From positions 18,442-82,441 of the forward strand of contig DEMN01000010.1 of assembly GCA_002359215.1 (NCBI GenBank): a stretch of 64,000 nt of DNA, read 5' to 3'. The notes beneath the pieces were generated by a model. The model was given only the letters and a program-made list of their open reading frames with translations. It made no database searches and was not told where the DNA came from. Source of the DNA: Flavobacteriales bacterium UBA2669 (GTDB lineage Bacteria > Bacteroidota > Bacteroidia > Flavobacteriales_E > Vicingaceae). This document shows positions 7,480 through 17,657 of this stretch, in pieces (position 1 is the first letter of the stretch; every line of letters begins with the position of its first letter). Position numbers and translations under genes: made by a program.

Positions 7480-10400
7480 TTATTGAAAGTCGGTTTCATC
7501 TATAATTTTATTCTCTTTACTTGCAATGTATGTATACAAAGCAGGAATTACATATAATGTTAATACTAATGATAAAAGCAACCCTCCGATAATTGCCAGT
7601 CCCATAGGAATTCTACTAGTAGAAGAATCTCCCAACGCCAATGCAATTGGTAAAGCTCCTAAAACAGTGGATAAACTTGTCATTAAAATAGGTCTAAAAC
7701 GTTGTGATGCTGCTTCAAAAGCTGCTTGTTTTAACGACATTCCGGAATCTCTTTTCTGATTGGCAAATTCTACAATTAAAATTCCGTTTTTCGTAACAAT
7801 ACCTATTAACACAATCATCCCAATTTGACTAAAAATATTGATAGTTTGCCCAAAAACCCATAAAGTTAAAACAGCACCAGCCAACGCTAAAGGAACGGTG
7901 AGCATGATGGTTAGAGGATCTCTAAAGCTTTCAAATTGTGCTGCCAATGTTAGGTAAACTAAAATTAATGCAAAAACAAAAATAATAAGTGTACTGTTAG
8001 AACTCTGAGCAAAATCAGAAGCAGTACCCGCTAGTTCTGTACTAAATGATTCGTCTAAAACTACAGATGCAATTCTTCGCATTTCATCAATTCCATCACC
8101 TAAAGCAAATCCTGGAGATAAATCGGCTTCTACTGTAGCAGATGTATAACGGTTGTATCTTAATAAAGAAGGCGGACGACTAGTTAATTCGATATCTACT
8201 AAATTATCAAGGGTAACCATTTCACCATTTTTATTGCGAACGGTGATTTTGTGTAAATCTAAGGGTTCGTCTTTTTTATCTTTTTTTGCTTCAGAAAGTA
8301 CAAAATACTGCTTCCCATCTTTAATGAAATAACCTAATCTTTCTTCATTTAAAAATGTTTGCAAAGTTTGAGCAATGTCAGCTATGGTAACACCCATTAA
8401 AGCAGATTTATTTCTATTGATACTTACTTTAATTTCCGGTTTGTTAAACTTCAAGTCCACTTGTGACATGGAAAAAACAGGACTATTTTGGACACTATCC
8501 ATAAAAACAGGCAAAGCAGCCTTTAATCTTTCCAAATCGGGAGCCTGTAAAATAAACTGGACAGGCAATTTATTAAATCCACCACCACTGGTTTGTATGG
8601 TTGGGTCTTGAATAACAAAAGATTTTGCGAAAGTATGATCTTTTAAAATTTGATTAATTTCTCCTGCCAATTGAGCCTGAGATTTTTTTCTTTCAGATGG
8701 TTCTACTAAGGTAATTCTGATAAAAGCAGAGTTGGCAGCAGTTGAAGCTCTAAAAGTTGGAGAGGTAACACCCAGTAAAAATGCTTTTTCAGGAATGGTG
8801 TCCATAATTTTCATCAACTCATATTGGTAAGCATCCATCGCTTCATAAGAAGTTCCCTCGGGAGCTGTAGAAACAATACGCAACTGACTTTTGTCTTCCA
8901 TTGGTGCTAATTCCGATTGTAATTGAGAACCTATAAAGAAAATACTGGCTAACATTACTATGAAAATTGGAAAAGCCAACCATCTTTTTTTCATAAACTT
9001 AGCTAATGATACTGTATATTTTTCTGTGCTTTTATTAACTGCTCTTCCAAAAGCACGCATTAGAGCATTTTCTCTCTTGCTTTTCTTTAACATTCGAGAA
9101 CTCATCATTGGTGTTAGCGAAAGTGTAATGAAAGTAGAAATTACAATAGCTCCAACAACCACCATTGCAAATTCTCTGAACAACTCACCTGTTAAACCTG
9201 GCATAAAGAAAATAGGTAAAAACACACAAACTAAGGTGATGGAGGTGGCTAAAACAGCAAAAAATACTTCCCTTGATCCCTGGAAAGCAGCTTTCATAGG
9301 GTGCATACCATCTTCAATTTTAGTATAAATATTTTCCATTACCACAATGGCATCATCCACTACTAAACCTGTTGCCAATACTAATCCTAATAAAGAAAGT
9401 ACATTAATGGAAAATCCAGCAGCATATAAAACTCCAAAACTTCCTATCAATGCGATGGGAATTAAAACAATTGGAATTAAGGTAGTTCGCCAGTTTCTTA
9501 AAAAAAAGAAAATAACCATCAACACCAAAATAAAAGCCAATACGATGGTAGATTTTACTTCACTAATGGCTTTTCTAATAGAAACAGTTTTATCTAAAGC
9601 AACATTTAACTGAATATCTTCGGGTAAATCTTTTTTCATGATTTCCAATCTACGAAAAGCTTCATCAACAATTTCTACATAGTTAGAGCCGGGCTGAGGT
9701 TGCAAAGCAATTCCCACCATAGGTATAACACCATTTCCTCTCAACAATGTTCTTTCAGCTTCGGCTCCTAATCGGGCAGAGCCAACATCTTTTAATCTTA
9801 TTAAGGTATTGTTTTCTTCTTTGATGATTAAATCTTCAAACTCCTCAACTGTATAGAGCCTTCCGATAGTTCTAACAGTTAATTCTGTTTCTGCACCTTC
9901 TACTCTCCCTGATGGCAATTCGATGTTTTGTTTGCTTAAGGCATTTTTAATGTCAATGGGAGTAACATTATAATCACGCATTTTGCTCGGATCTAATTCC
10001 AAACGCATGGCATATTTTTTCTCTCCCCAAATTCTGATGCTACTCACTCCGGGAACTGTTTGTAATCTTTCTTTAAAAATATTATTTCCAATTTGAGAAA
10101 GTTCTAACAAACCTCTTTTCTCACTCTGTACTGTAATAGATAAAATGGTTTCAGCATTAGCATCGGCTTTGTTTACAATAGGAGGATCTGCATCAGGAGG
10201 TAAATTTCTAACTGCTTGAGAAACTTTGTCTCGCACATCATTAGCAGCATTATTCAAATCCATTTCGGGTAAAAACTCAATGGTAATGGTACTTCTGCCA
10301 TCTGTACTATTGGAGCTTAGCGTTTTAATTCCATCAATACTATTTATTTGTTCTTCAAGGGGTTCTGTAATCTGAGATTCGATAATTTCTGCATTAGCTC

Positions 10401-10557
10401 CAACATAATTGGTAGTAACCGTAACAACAGGTGGGTCAACACTAGGGTATTCTCTCACGCCTAATGACAAGTAGCCTACTATTCCTAAAATCACAATGAT
10501 GATAGCAAAAACAGATGCTAAAACAGGTCTTTTTATACTTATATCTGATAATGTCAT
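7480..10557 (-). CDS. RND efflux transporter, inner-membrane pump (AcrB/MexB type)
   Basis: The 1025-residue protein has the AcrB architecture: TM1 with the IKRPVLASVFAIIIVILG start, a first periplasmic porter loop, a TM bundle with the proton-relay motif GLVLATGLVVDDAIVVMENI (paired Asp), the VFLPIFFMPGLTGELF segment, and a second half with GIVTKNGILIVEFANQ. Family length is about 1020-1050, so it is complete. It uses the proton gradient to expel substrates through the TolC channel. It starts 9 bp after the adaptor gene, in the operon marR-adaptor-pump-channel. Confidence 0.96.
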   Translation of the reverse strand: MTLSDISIKRPVLASVFAIIIVILGIVGYLSLGVREYPSVDPPVVTVTTNYVGANAEIIESQITEPLEEQINSIDGIKTLSSNSTDGRSTITIEFLPEMDLNNAANDVRDKVSQAVRNLPPDADPPIVNKADANAETILSITVQSEKRGLLELSQIGNNIFKERLQTVPGVSSIRIWGEKKYAMRLELDPSKMRDYNVTPIDIKNALSKQNIELPSGRVEGAETELTVRTIGRLYTVEEFEDLIIKEENNTLIRLKDVGSARLGAEAERTLLRGNGVIPMVGIALQPQPGSNYVEIVDEAFRRLEIMKKDLPEDIQLNVALDKTVSIRKAISEVKSTIVLAFILVLMVIFFFLRNWRTTLIPIVLIPIALIGSFGVLYAAGFSINVLSLLGLVLATGLVVDDAIVVMENIYTKIEDGMHPMKAAFQGSREVFFAVLATSITLVCVFLPIFFMPGLTGELFREFAMVVVGAIVISTFITLSLTPMMSSRMLKKSKRENALMRAFGRAVNKSTEKYTVSLAKFMKKRWLAFPIFIVMLASIFFIGSQLQSELAPMEDKSQLRIVSTAPEGTSYEAMDAYQYELMKIMDTIPEKAFLLGVTSPTFRASTAANSAFIRITLVEPSERKKSQAQLAGEINQILKDHTFAKSFVIQDPTIQTSGGGFNKLPVQFILQAPDLERLKAALPVFMDSVQNSPVFSMSQVDLKFNKPEIKVSINRNKSALMGVTIADIAQTLQTFLNEERLGYFIKDGKQYFVLSEAKKDKKDEPLDLHKITVRNKNGEMVTLDNLVDIELTSRPPSLLRYNRYTSATVEADLSPGFALGDGIDEMRRIASVVLDESFSTELAGTASDFAQSSNSTLIIFVFALILVYLTLAAQFESFRDPLTIMLTVPLALAGAVLTLWVFGQTINIFSQIGMIVLIGIVTKNGILIVEFANQKRDSGMSLKQAAFEAASQRFRPILMTSLSTVLGALPIALALGDSSTSRIPMGLAIIGGLLLSLVLTLYVIPALYTYIASKENKIIDETDFQ

Positions 10558-10566
10558 CGGATTCTT

Positions 10567-11598
10567 TTATTTTATTAATTCTACTGTTACAGGCATTCCG
10601 TCTTTAACTTGTAAAAGTCCTGTTGTTAAAACTATTTCGCCTTCAGATAAACCTTCTGTAATGTGTACTAAATCTTTAGTTCTGTTACCAATTTGAACAA
10701 TTTTTTTCTGTGCTTTTCCATCTTTTACTACATAAATAGTTTGGTCGGTTATGGATGGAACAATAGCTTGTGTTGGAACTAATAAAGCATCATTAATAAA
10801 ATTGGTAGTGATAATAATTTCAGCAAAAACGCCCGGCATATACATTTTATCTTCTTTTTGTTTTAGCATTGCTCTAACATTTATCGTTCTGGAATCTGCG
10901 CTAACCACCGGACTAATTGCATAAATTTCAGCTTCTAAGGTGTCATTTTCAATTAGAACCATTATTTTTTTACCTATTGCTATACTGTTCTGATGATTTT
11001 GAGCCATGGTAAAGTCTACCTTAAGCTTATCAATTGCTGTAAGAGAAGTAATTACTTGTCCTTGTGATAAAAAAGCCCCTTCGCTAAAATTTCTCATGCC
11101 TAACTTTCCTGAAAAAGGAGCTTTAACATTGGCTAAATCAATGTTTACTTTTAATTCTTCTGCCTGAGACTTTAAAGTCTCTACAGTAGAAAAAGCATTA
11201 TCAACTTCTTCCTGACTGCTACCTTCAACTGCTAAGAGTTCTTTTTTACGTTCATAATCTTTTTGAGCATTCTCTAACGCAGCGTTTACACCCACTAATT
11301 GAGCTTTCCAAGAGCGATCGTCAATACGGATGAGTTGTTGTCCTTTTTTAATGGTAGCTCCTTCATCAAAATAAATGGCTAACACTTGTCCTGCAATAGG
11401 AGCTTTCAATTCCACTTGCTCATTAGCCATTATAGTTGCTGTGGTTTTTACTTCACTATTAAAAGGTTGTGCAGTTACTTTAACTCCTTTTACTTGCAAG
11501 CCTCCCTGGCCTTGTTGAGCGTCTTTTTTGGCATCTCCACAAGACCAGATTATTGCTGTTAGGGCAACTATCGCTATGTTTTTAAATTTTTTAATCAT
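10567..11598 (-). CDS. RND periplasmic adaptor (membrane fusion protein), lipoprotein
   Basis: The 343-residue protein has a lipobox (AIIWSC, Cys20), then a barrel-sandwich half (APIAGQVLAIYFDEGATIKKGQQL), a short alpha hairpin (about 95-135), the returning lipoyl half (VKAPFSGKLGMRNFSEGAF) and a beta-barrel/membrane-proximal C-terminus ending LLQVKDGMPVTVELIK. It bridges the RND pump to the TolC channel in the periplasm. It starts 3 bp downstream of marR and ends 9 bp before the pump gene. Confidence 0.95.
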   Translation of the reverse strand: MIKKFKNIAIVALTAIIWSCGDAKKDAQQGQGGLQVKGVKVTAQPFNSEVKTTATIMANEQVELKAPIAGQVLAIYFDEGATIKKGQQLIRIDDRSWKAQLVGVNAALENAQKDYERKKELLAVEGSSQEEVDNAFSTVETLKSQAEELKVNIDLANVKAPFSGKLGMRNFSEGAFLSQGQVITSLTAIDKLKVDFTMAQNHQNSIAIGKKIMVLIENDTLEAEIYAISPVVSADSRTINVRAMLKQKEDKMYMPGVFAEIIITTNFINDALLVPTQAIVPSITDQTIYVVKDGKAQKKIVQIGNRTKDLVHITEGLSEGEIVLTTGLLQVKDGMPVTVELIK

Positions 11599-11601
11599 CG
11601 T

Positions 11602-12072
11602 TTATTTATTATTTCTTTTATATGCTTTAACTATAAAATCAGGTTCTGGTAAACTACCTATGGTTGTAAATAGTTTATCCATACTCTTCTTAAAACTTAC
11701 TTTTTCTTCTTCGGTAAAATCCCTAAGTAACAAATCATTGGTTTGTTGTACACCTTCTTTAATTTTAGGCAGTAGTTTCAATGCTTTATCAGTAACTTTT
11801 AAAATCTGACATCTTCTGTCGTTGCAATCTTGTGTTCTAATCAATAGACCTCTTTCACTTAAATAATCTACCATACGCATAGTAGAAACTTTATCTCTTT
11901 TTAATGCTTCAGCTAAATCTTTTTGGGTAACCTTTCCACTATTCTCACATAAAAAAAGCAATGGAGCAAAATACCTTTCGATACCAAAAGGCTTCATAAT
12001 AGATGACAATGTACTTAGATAAACTTCTGAAATACGAGCCATTTCATATCCATATATATTTTGATTAATCAT
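11602..12072 (-). CDS. MarR-family transcriptional regulator of the efflux operon
   Basis: The 156-residue protein shows the MarR winged helix: helices with KVTQKDLAEALKRDKVSTMRMVDYL, then the wing GLLIRTQDCNDRRCQILKVTDKALKLL, in which the DxRRCQ-type turn is diagnostic. It is the first gene of the efflux operon. A 6-bp inverted repeat with a 2-bp spacer (12097-12110) lies 25 bp upstream of its start and overlaps a minus-strand -7 box, so autorepression is likely. The ligand is unknown; by analogy it would be a pump substrate. Confidence 0.92.
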   Translation of the reverse strand: MINQNIYGYEMARISEVYLSTLSSIMKPFGIERYFAPLLFLCENSGKVTQKDLAEALKRDKVSTMRMVDYLSERGLLIRTQDCNDRRCQILKVTDKALKLLPKIKEGVQQTNDLLLRDFTEEEKVSFKKSMDKLFTTIGSLPEPDFIVKAYKRNNK

Positions 12073-12096
12073 TAATTTATTTAGTAGTTTAAAAAG

Positions 12097-12110
12097 GTTA
12101 CAAATGTAAC
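12097..12110. promoter_or_regulatory. probable MarR operator overlapping the efflux promoter
   Basis: GTTACAAATGTAAC is an inverted repeat (arms GTTACA/TGTAAC, spacer AA). On the minus strand it contains TACATTTG (12101-12108), matching the Bacteroidota -7 box TAnnTTTG, 29 bp upstream of marR. A palindrome covering the -7 element of a MarR-led operon is the usual arrangement for autorepression. No -33 TTG was found at the proper distance. Confidence 0.6.
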
Positions 12111-12209
12111 TAATTTAGGTGTATGTATTTTTTAAAGCAGTAAATTTTAAAAAGATTTAACGTTTTGGGTGATGCATTCAAAAATTAGTAAACTTTCTAA
12201 AATATATTT

Positions 12210-12238
12210 TTGTAAGCAATCAAAAATTCGTAAATTCG
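12210..12238 (+). promoter_or_regulatory. candidate aconitase promoter
   Basis: TTG at 12210-12212 and TAAATTCG at 12231-12238 are separated by 18 bp; the -7 box has 7 of 8 matches to TAnnTTTG and is followed by CAGC, as at the ribosomal promoters in this window. It would give a leader of about 120 bases before acn. The rest of the gap between marR and acn contains no gene I can support. Confidence 0.5.
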
Positions 12239-12364
12239 CAGCAAGAAAGCAAAAGAGTTGGAATATCCATCATGGGTTAAGTTGGCGTTGGCAAGAGTAT
12301 TTATTCACTTCAAGCTTCATTTTACAAGTATTTTATTCATTTATAAATTATAAACTAACGTATC

Positions 12365-14632
12365 ATGGCATTTGACATTGAAATGATTAAAGCAGTATAT
12401 GAGAAGTTTCCTTCTAGAATTGCTGCAGCAAGAAATGTGGTGGGTAAACCACTAACTTTATCAGAAAAAATATTATACGCTCATCTTTGGGATGGCGTGG
12501 CAACAACTTCTTTTGAAAGAGGGAAATCTTATGTAGATTTTGCTCCCGATAGAGTGGCAATGCAAGATGCAACGGCTCAAATGGCTTTATTGCAATTTAT
12601 GCAAGCCGGAAAAAGCAAAGTAGCTGTTCCTTCAACTGCTCATGCCGATCACCTTATTCAGGCAAGAGTTGGAGCAACTAAAGATTTACAAGAGTCATTA
12701 AATAAAAACAACGAAGTATTTAACTTTTTAAGTTCTGTATGTAACAAATATGGAATTGGTTTCTGGAAGCCGGGAGCAGGTATTATTCATCAAGTAGTGT
12801 TAGAAAACTATGCTTTTCCGGGAGGAATGATGATAGGAACAGATTCTCATACTGTAAATGCAGGTGGTTTAGGAATGGTTGCTATTGGTGTTGGTGGAGC
12901 TGATGCGGTTGACGTAATGGCTGGAATGGCGTGGGAACTTAAATTTCCTAAATTAATTGGGGTTAAATTAACCGGAAAAATGAATGGATGGACGTCTGCA
13001 AAAGATGTTATCCTTAAAGTAGCAGGTATTCTTACCGTTAAAGGTGGAACAGGTGCTATTGTTGAATATTTTGGAGAAGGAGCTAAATCACTTTCTGCAA
13101 CAGGGAAAGGAACTATTTGTAACATGGGTGCAGAAATAGGAGCTACTACTTCTACTTTTGGTTATGATGATGCCATGAGACGATATTTAAGAGCTACAGA
13201 TAGAGCTGATGTTGTTGAATTAGCGGATAAAGTTGCTGAACATTTAACTGGTGATGATGAAGTTTATGCTAATCCTGAAAAATATTTTGACCAAGTGATA
13301 GAGATTGATTTATCAACTTTATCTCCTCATGTAAACGGTCCTTTTACTCCGGATTTAGCTACTCCTATTGCTGAAATGAGAGAAAAAGCAACTAAAAACG
13401 ATTGGCCTTTAAAAGTAGATTGGGGATTAATAGGTTCTTGTACGAATTCTTCTTATGAAGATTTGGCTAGAGCTGCTTCAATTGCTAAACAAGCTGTTGA
13501 AAAAGGACTTACAACAAAATCTGAATTTGGTATTAATCCTGGTTCTGAGCAAGTAAGATATACTGCTGAAAGAGACGGTTTGTTAAAACCTTTTGAAGAT
13601 TTGAACGCCACCATTTTTACCAATGCTTGTGGACCATGTATTGGACAATGGGACAGAGCCGGTGCTGACAAACAAGAAAAAAATACCATCATTCATTCTT
13701 TCAATAGAAACTTCTCTAAAAGAGCTGATGGAAACCCAAATACACATGCATTTGTAACTTCACCTGAAATGGTTGCTGCAATTGCTATTTCAGGAGATTT
13801 AGGGTTTAATCCGATTACAGACACATTGACAAACGATAAAGGGGAACAAGTGAAATTAGATCCTCCAACCGGTGATGAATTACCAAGTAAAGGTTTTGAT
13901 GTGGAAGATAACGGTTATCAAGCTCCTGCCGTTGACGGAAGTGGTATTGAAATTCTAGTTAACGAGGATTCTCAACGACTACAATTATTAGAGCCTTTTA
14001 AACCATGGGATGGGCAAAATATTACCGGAGCTAAACTATTAATTAAAGCTAAAGGTAAATGTACTACCGATCATATTTCTATGGCGGGTCCTTGGTTAAG
14101 ATATAGAGGTCATTTAGATAATATCTCAAACAATATGTTAATTGGAGCTGTAAATGCTTTTGGTGAAAAAACTAATGAAGTAGTTAATCAATTAACAGGT
14201 ACAAAAGGAGAAGTTCCTGCAACAGCAAGAGCTTACAAAGCTGCTGGAGTACCAAGTATTGTTGTAGGAGACCATAATTATGGAGAAGGTTCTTCTAGAG
14301 AACATGCTGCAATGGAGCCAAGACATTTAGGTGTTGTTGCTGTTATTGTTAAATCTTTTGCTCGTATCCACGAAACTAACCTTAAAAAACAAGGGATGTT
14401 AGGATTGACTTTTGCTAATGAAGCAGATTACGATAAAGTTAGAGAAGATGATACTTTCAACTTTATTGATTTAGCTGGCTTTGCTCCTGACAAACAATTA
14501 ACTTTAGAGTTAGCTCATGCAGACGGAACTAAAGAACAAGTTAAATTGAACCATACTTATAACCAACAACAAATAGATTGGTTTAGAGCAGGTTCTGCAT
14601 TGAATTTAATAAAGTTACAAGCTGCTTCATAA
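12365..14632 (+). CDS. acn: aconitate hydratase
   Basis: The 755-residue protein matches the mitochondrial-type aconitase found in Bacteroidota. The three iron-sulfur ligands are seen at Cys359 (IGSCTNSS) and Cys422/Cys425 (NACGPCIG), the substrate region [13 protein letters not shown] is near residue 160, and the swivelling C-terminal domain has [22 protein letters not shown] with the catalytic serine. It interconverts citrate and isocitrate in the TCA cycle. It stands alone, with its own candidate promoter and a strong terminator 18 bp after the stop. Confidence 0.97.
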   Translation: MAFDIEMIKAVYEKFPSRIAAARNVVGKPLTLSEKILYAHLWDGVATTSFERGKSYVDFAPDRVAMQDATAQMALLQFMQAGKSKVAVPSTAHADHLIQARVGATKDLQESLNKNNEVFNFLSSVCNKYGIGFWKPGAGIIHQVVLENYAFPGGMMIGTDSHTVNAGGLGMVAIGVGGADAVDVMAGMAWELKFPKLIGVKLTGKMNGWTSAKDVILKVAGILTVKGGTGAIVEYFGEGAKSLSATGKGTICNMGAEIGATTSTFGYDDAMRRYLRATDRADVVELADKVAEHLTGDDEVYANPEKYFDQVIEIDLSTLSPHVNGPFTPDLATPIAEMREKATKNDWPLKVDWGLIGSCTNSSYEDLARAASIAKQAVEKGLTTKSEFGINPGSEQVRYTAERDGLLKPFEDLNATIFTNACGPCIGQWDRAGADKQEKNTIIHSFNRNFSKRADGNPNTHAFVTSPEMVAAIAISGDLGFNPITDTLTNDKGEQVKLDPPTGDELPSKGFDVEDNGYQAPAVDGSGIEILVNEDSQRLQLLEPFKPWDGQNITGAKLLIKAKGKCTTDHISMAGPWLRYRGHLDNISNNMLIGAVNAFGEKTNEVVNQLTGTKGEVPATARAYKAAGVPSIVVGDHNYGEGSSREHAAMEPRHLGVVAVIVKSFARIHETNLKKQGMLGLTFANEADYDKVREDDTFNFIDLAGFAPDKQLTLELAHADGTKEQVKLNHTYNQQQIDWFRAGSALNLIKLQAAS

Positions 14633-14650
14633 GAAGTAAACTAAATACAA

Positions 14651-14686
14651 AAAAGCCTCTAATTCGTTTGATTTAGAGGCTTTTTT
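14651..14686 (+). terminator. Rho-independent terminator of acn
   Basis: AAAAGCCTCTAA (14651-14662) pairs perfectly with TTAGAGGCTTTT (14673-14684), giving a 12-bp stem and 10-base loop followed by T residues. It closes the single-gene acn transcript. Confidence 0.9.
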
Positions 14687-14766
14687 ATTGAAAAATTCGA
14701 ATTTTACATAAATTTTATAATCATAGTTAATACCAATAAAATAAATTAAAAATTTACCTTTGCTTT

Positions 14767-15783
14767 ATGTTTATAGATTTAAGAAGTGATACGGTAACCA
14801 AGCCTACTAAAGTCATGTTGGAGGCAATGATGAACGCCAAAGTAGGCGATGATGTTTTTGGTGAAGATGAAACCATTAACCAACTAGAAGAGTTGGCAGC
14901 AAAAATGTTTGGCAAAGAAGCTGGTATTTTTTGTCCATCAGGGACTATGACCAATCAAATAGCCATAAAAATTCATACGAACTCCCCCGGAGAAGTAATT
15001 TGTGATGAACTTTCTCACATTTATCAGTACGAAGGCGGAGGAATTGGATTTAACTCAGGGTTGGCAACTAAACTTATTTCGGGCGACAGAGGCAGGTTAA
15101 CAGCGAATCAAATTTTAGCAGCCATTAATCCGGATGATGTACACAAGCCTGAATCGCAATTAGTGAGTTTGGAAAATACTATGAACAGAGGTGGCGGGAG
15201 CATTTATAGTCTTAATGAGATGAAAGAAATTGCTGCTTTGTGTAAAGAAAAAGGATTGAAATTTCATTTGGATGGAGCTAGAATTTTTAATGCCATTGTA
15301 GAAAGTGATTATACTGCCAAAGATATCGGTAATGCTTTTGATACTATTTCTATTTGTTTGTCGAAAGGATTGGGAGCTCCTGTGGGTTCATTGTTGGTAG
15401 GGAGCAAAGCAGACATAAAAAAAGCCCGACAAATAAGAAAGATATTTGGCGGAGGAATGCGTCAGGCAGGATTTATTGCTGCGGCAGGAATTTATGCTTT
15501 AGAAAATAACGTAGAGCGATTAAAAGATGATCATAAAAGAGCAAGATTATTGGGTGAGGCCTTGCAAAATTTACCCTTTGTAGATAGTCTTATGCCTATA
15601 GATACCAATATTGTGGTGGCAAATATCAATGCTAAATACCTTCATTCGGATATCATCGAAAAGCTAAAACAAAAAGGTATTTTAACTATCGCTTTTGGTC
15701 CACAACAAATCAGAATGGTAACGCATTTGAATTTTACGGATGATATGTTGGAAAAAACCATCCACATCCTAAAAAATCTTTAA
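14767..15783 (+). CDS. ltaE: low-specificity L-threonine aldolase (PLP enzyme)
   Basis: The 338-residue protein begins MFIDLRSDTVTKPT, the signature of the threonine aldolase family. FHLDGARIFNA carries the PLP-ring Asp and Lys200 in SICLSKGLGAPVGS is the PLP-binding lysine. It cleaves L-threonine or L-allo-threonine to glycine and acetaldehyde. A TACCTTTG -7 box (14755-14762) sits only 4 bp before the ATG, so the mRNA would be nearly leaderless or start further upstream. The family is certain; stereospecificity is not. Confidence 0.92.
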   Translation: MFIDLRSDTVTKPTKVMLEAMMNAKVGDDVFGEDETINQLEELAAKMFGKEAGIFCPSGTMTNQIAIKIHTNSPGEVICDELSHIYQYEGGGIGFNSGLATKLISGDRGRLTANQILAAINPDDVHKPESQLVSLENTMNRGGGSIYSLNEMKEIAALCKEKGLKFHLDGARIFNAIVESDYTAKDIGNAFDTISICLSKGLGAPVGSLLVGSKADIKKARQIRKIFGGGMRQAGFIAAAGIYALENNVERLKDDHKRARLLGEALQNLPFVDSLMPIDTNIVVANINAKYLHSDIIEKLKQKGILTIAFGPQQIRMVTHLNFTDDMLEKTIHILKNL

Positions 15784-15817
15784 TCCTAACTATTTAATTT
15801 CCAATTAACATTATAGA

Positions 15818-16396
15818 ATGATCCAAATCCAAGACACCATTGTTTCCGAAGAAATTTTAGAAAGAAAATTTGTGTGCAATCTTAGTGCTTGCAAAGGAGC
15901 TTGCTGCGTACAAGGAGATGCCGGAGCACCTTTAGAATATCAAGAATTAGAGGAGTTAGAAAATGTTTTTGAAGTAGTAAAACCTTATTTGTCAGAAAAA
16001 TCTATAGCTGCTTTAGAAGAAGATTTATATACTGTGGATACCGATGGCGATTATGTTACTCAATTGGTAAATGGAAAAGAATGTGCTTTTGTTTTTTTTG
16101 ATGAACAAAACATTACCAAATGTTCTATTGAGCAGGCTTACGTAGATGGAAAAACATCATTTAAAAAACCCATTTCTTGCCATTTGTTTCCTGTAAGGTT
16201 GTCTAAAATTGCAGATTATACCGCAGTAAATTATGCCTATTGGGATATTTGTAAAGATGCTTGCACATTAGGAGAAGAGCTTGGAGTAAAAACCTATCAA
16301 TTTTTAAAAGAACCGCTTATCAGAAGGTTTGGAGAAGAATGGTTCAGAGAACTTACCTTGGTAGATGAAGCTTTGGAAAATGAAAAAAGTAGATAA
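15818..16396 (+). CDS. DUF3109 family protein (Cys-rich)
   Basis: The 192-residue protein has the DUF3109 pattern: a cysteine cluster CNLSACKGACC (Cys20, 25, 29, 30), a Cys in GKECAFVFFDEQNITKCSIE, and the segment PISCHLFPVRL. Similar Cys patterns in the YkgJ/CxxCxxCC group suggest metal or Fe-S binding, but no function is established. It follows the threonine aldolase by 34 bp and is probably cotranscribed with it. It is cytoplasmic by sequence. Confidence 0.85.
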   Translation: MIQIQDTIVSEEILERKFVCNLSACKGACCVQGDAGAPLEYQELEELENVFEVVKPYLSEKSIAALEEDLYTVDTDGDYVTQLVNGKECAFVFFDEQNITKCSIEQAYVDGKTSFKKPISCHLFPVRLSKIADYTAVNYAYWDICKDACTLGEELGVKTYQFLKEPLIRRFGEEWFRELTLVDEALENEKSR

Positions 16397-16456
16397 ACTA
16401 TTTCTTTTGGCTCGAAAATTTCTTTTATAAACAATCCTTAATTTTGTGGATTGCTT

Positions 16457-17656
16457 ATGTTAAAGATTTATCACATAGTTATATTAGTGTTGTTTTTTTG
16501 TTTCTTAAACAATAGTCATGCTCAATATGCCGATTGTTCTAAAATCTTGCACCTTACAGATACATTTTATGAAGCCAAAAACATTTCGGGTTATGGGGAA
16601 ACCTTAGAGTTTGAAAGCAATGATTTATACGACTCACTAAATTTTGAAATTGAAAAAAACACCATTTGGTATTTAATATCCATTCCTTATGATGGAGAAT
16701 TATCATTTGATATTCTATCTCTTGATGAAGGGAACGATTGGGATTTTTTGTTGTTTGAGCATAAAAATTTATTTTGTAAAAGAATTGAAGCTAAAAAAAT
16801 CGCCCCTATACGGAGTAACCTTTCCAGAAGTGCTAATACAGGAATTTCTAAAGATGGAAACATGCCTTTTGTAACTGCCGGAATTAACGATAATTACAGT
16901 AAATCGCTCTTAGTTAAAAAAGACGAACAATATGTGTTGGTAGTAAACAACTCTAAAAGAGCAGGAGGAAGTCACTCTTTAACTATTAATGTAGCAGGAG
17001 AAAAACCTGAGGTAATAATTGAAGAAGCAATACCTGAAACCAATATACTTTCGTTGAGTATTGAAATAAAAGATAAAACAACTAATAAACCTGTTGCCGG
17101 TAATATTATTATTGATGGATTGAGAAAAAAATTGGTAGAAAAAAGTAATATTATGACGTATGCTGTTGACGTTCCTCAACGTAAATATAAGCTTACAATT
17201 AGCACCAATTCTCCGGGTTATTTAATTTATTCTGAAGAAGTGACCATTACTTCAAACAGGACTACTTTTAGTCAAACCGTATTATTAGAGAAAATACAAA
17301 AAGGCAGAAAAGTAAACTTAAGAAACATTCAGTTTTATGGCAACCAAGCTAAATTTTTACCTCAAGCTTCGGGCGATTTAAAAGCTTTATTAGCTTTTAT
17401 GGAAATTAATAAAAATGTAAAAATAGAAGTGGAAGGACACGTAAATGGTCCTAACCAAAGAAATACAAAAGACTATCAAACTCTTTCTGAAGATAGATCA
17501 AAAGCAGTTAAAGAATATTTAATTGAAAACGGAATTGAAGCTATCCGAATTGCCTCTATTGGTTATGGCAATACGCAAATGTTGCATCCAAACCCGAAGT
17601 CGGAAGCAGAAATGAGTGCTAACAGAAGAGTAGAAATTAAAATTATGGAGAATTAA
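16457..17656 (+). CDS. OmpA-family outer-membrane/periplasmic protein
   Basis: The 399-residue product has a signal peptide (MLKIYHIVILVLFFCFLNNSHAQ), a beta-rich N-terminal domain (about 25-190), a carboxypeptidase-regulatory-like segment (IKDKTTNKPVAGNIIIDG), and a C-terminal OmpA peptidoglycan-binding domain with VEVEGHVNG, the SEDRSKAVKEYL helix and ANRRVEIKI. I start at the ATG 16457 rather than the in-frame TTG at 16451 because it directly opens the signal peptide. A TAATTTTG box (16439-16446) lies just before it. It probably links the outer membrane to the murein. Confidence 0.88.
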   Translation: MLKIYHIVILVLFFCFLNNSHAQYADCSKILHLTDTFYEAKNISGYGETLEFESNDLYDSLNFEIEKNTIWYLISIPYDGELSFDILSLDEGNDWDFLLFEHKNLFCKRIEAKKIAPIRSNLSRSANTGISKDGNMPFVTAGINDNYSKSLLVKKDEQYVLVVNNSKRAGGSHSLTINVAGEKPEVIIEEAIPETNILSLSIEIKDKTTNKPVAGNIIIDGLRKKLVEKSNIMTYAVDVPQRKYKLTISTNSPGYLIYSEEVTITSNRTTFSQTVLLEKIQKGRKVNLRNIQFYGNQAKFLPQASGDLKALLAFMEINKNVKIEVEGHVNGPNQRNTKDYQTLSEDRSKAVKEYLIENGIEAIRIASIGYGNTQMLHPNPKSEAEMSANRRVEIKIMEN

Positions 17657-17657
17657 A

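Noticed and set aside
12169..12375. ORF of 68 codons upstream of aconitase
   Set aside because: It spans the candidate acn promoter, has no recognisable domain and overlaps the acn start.
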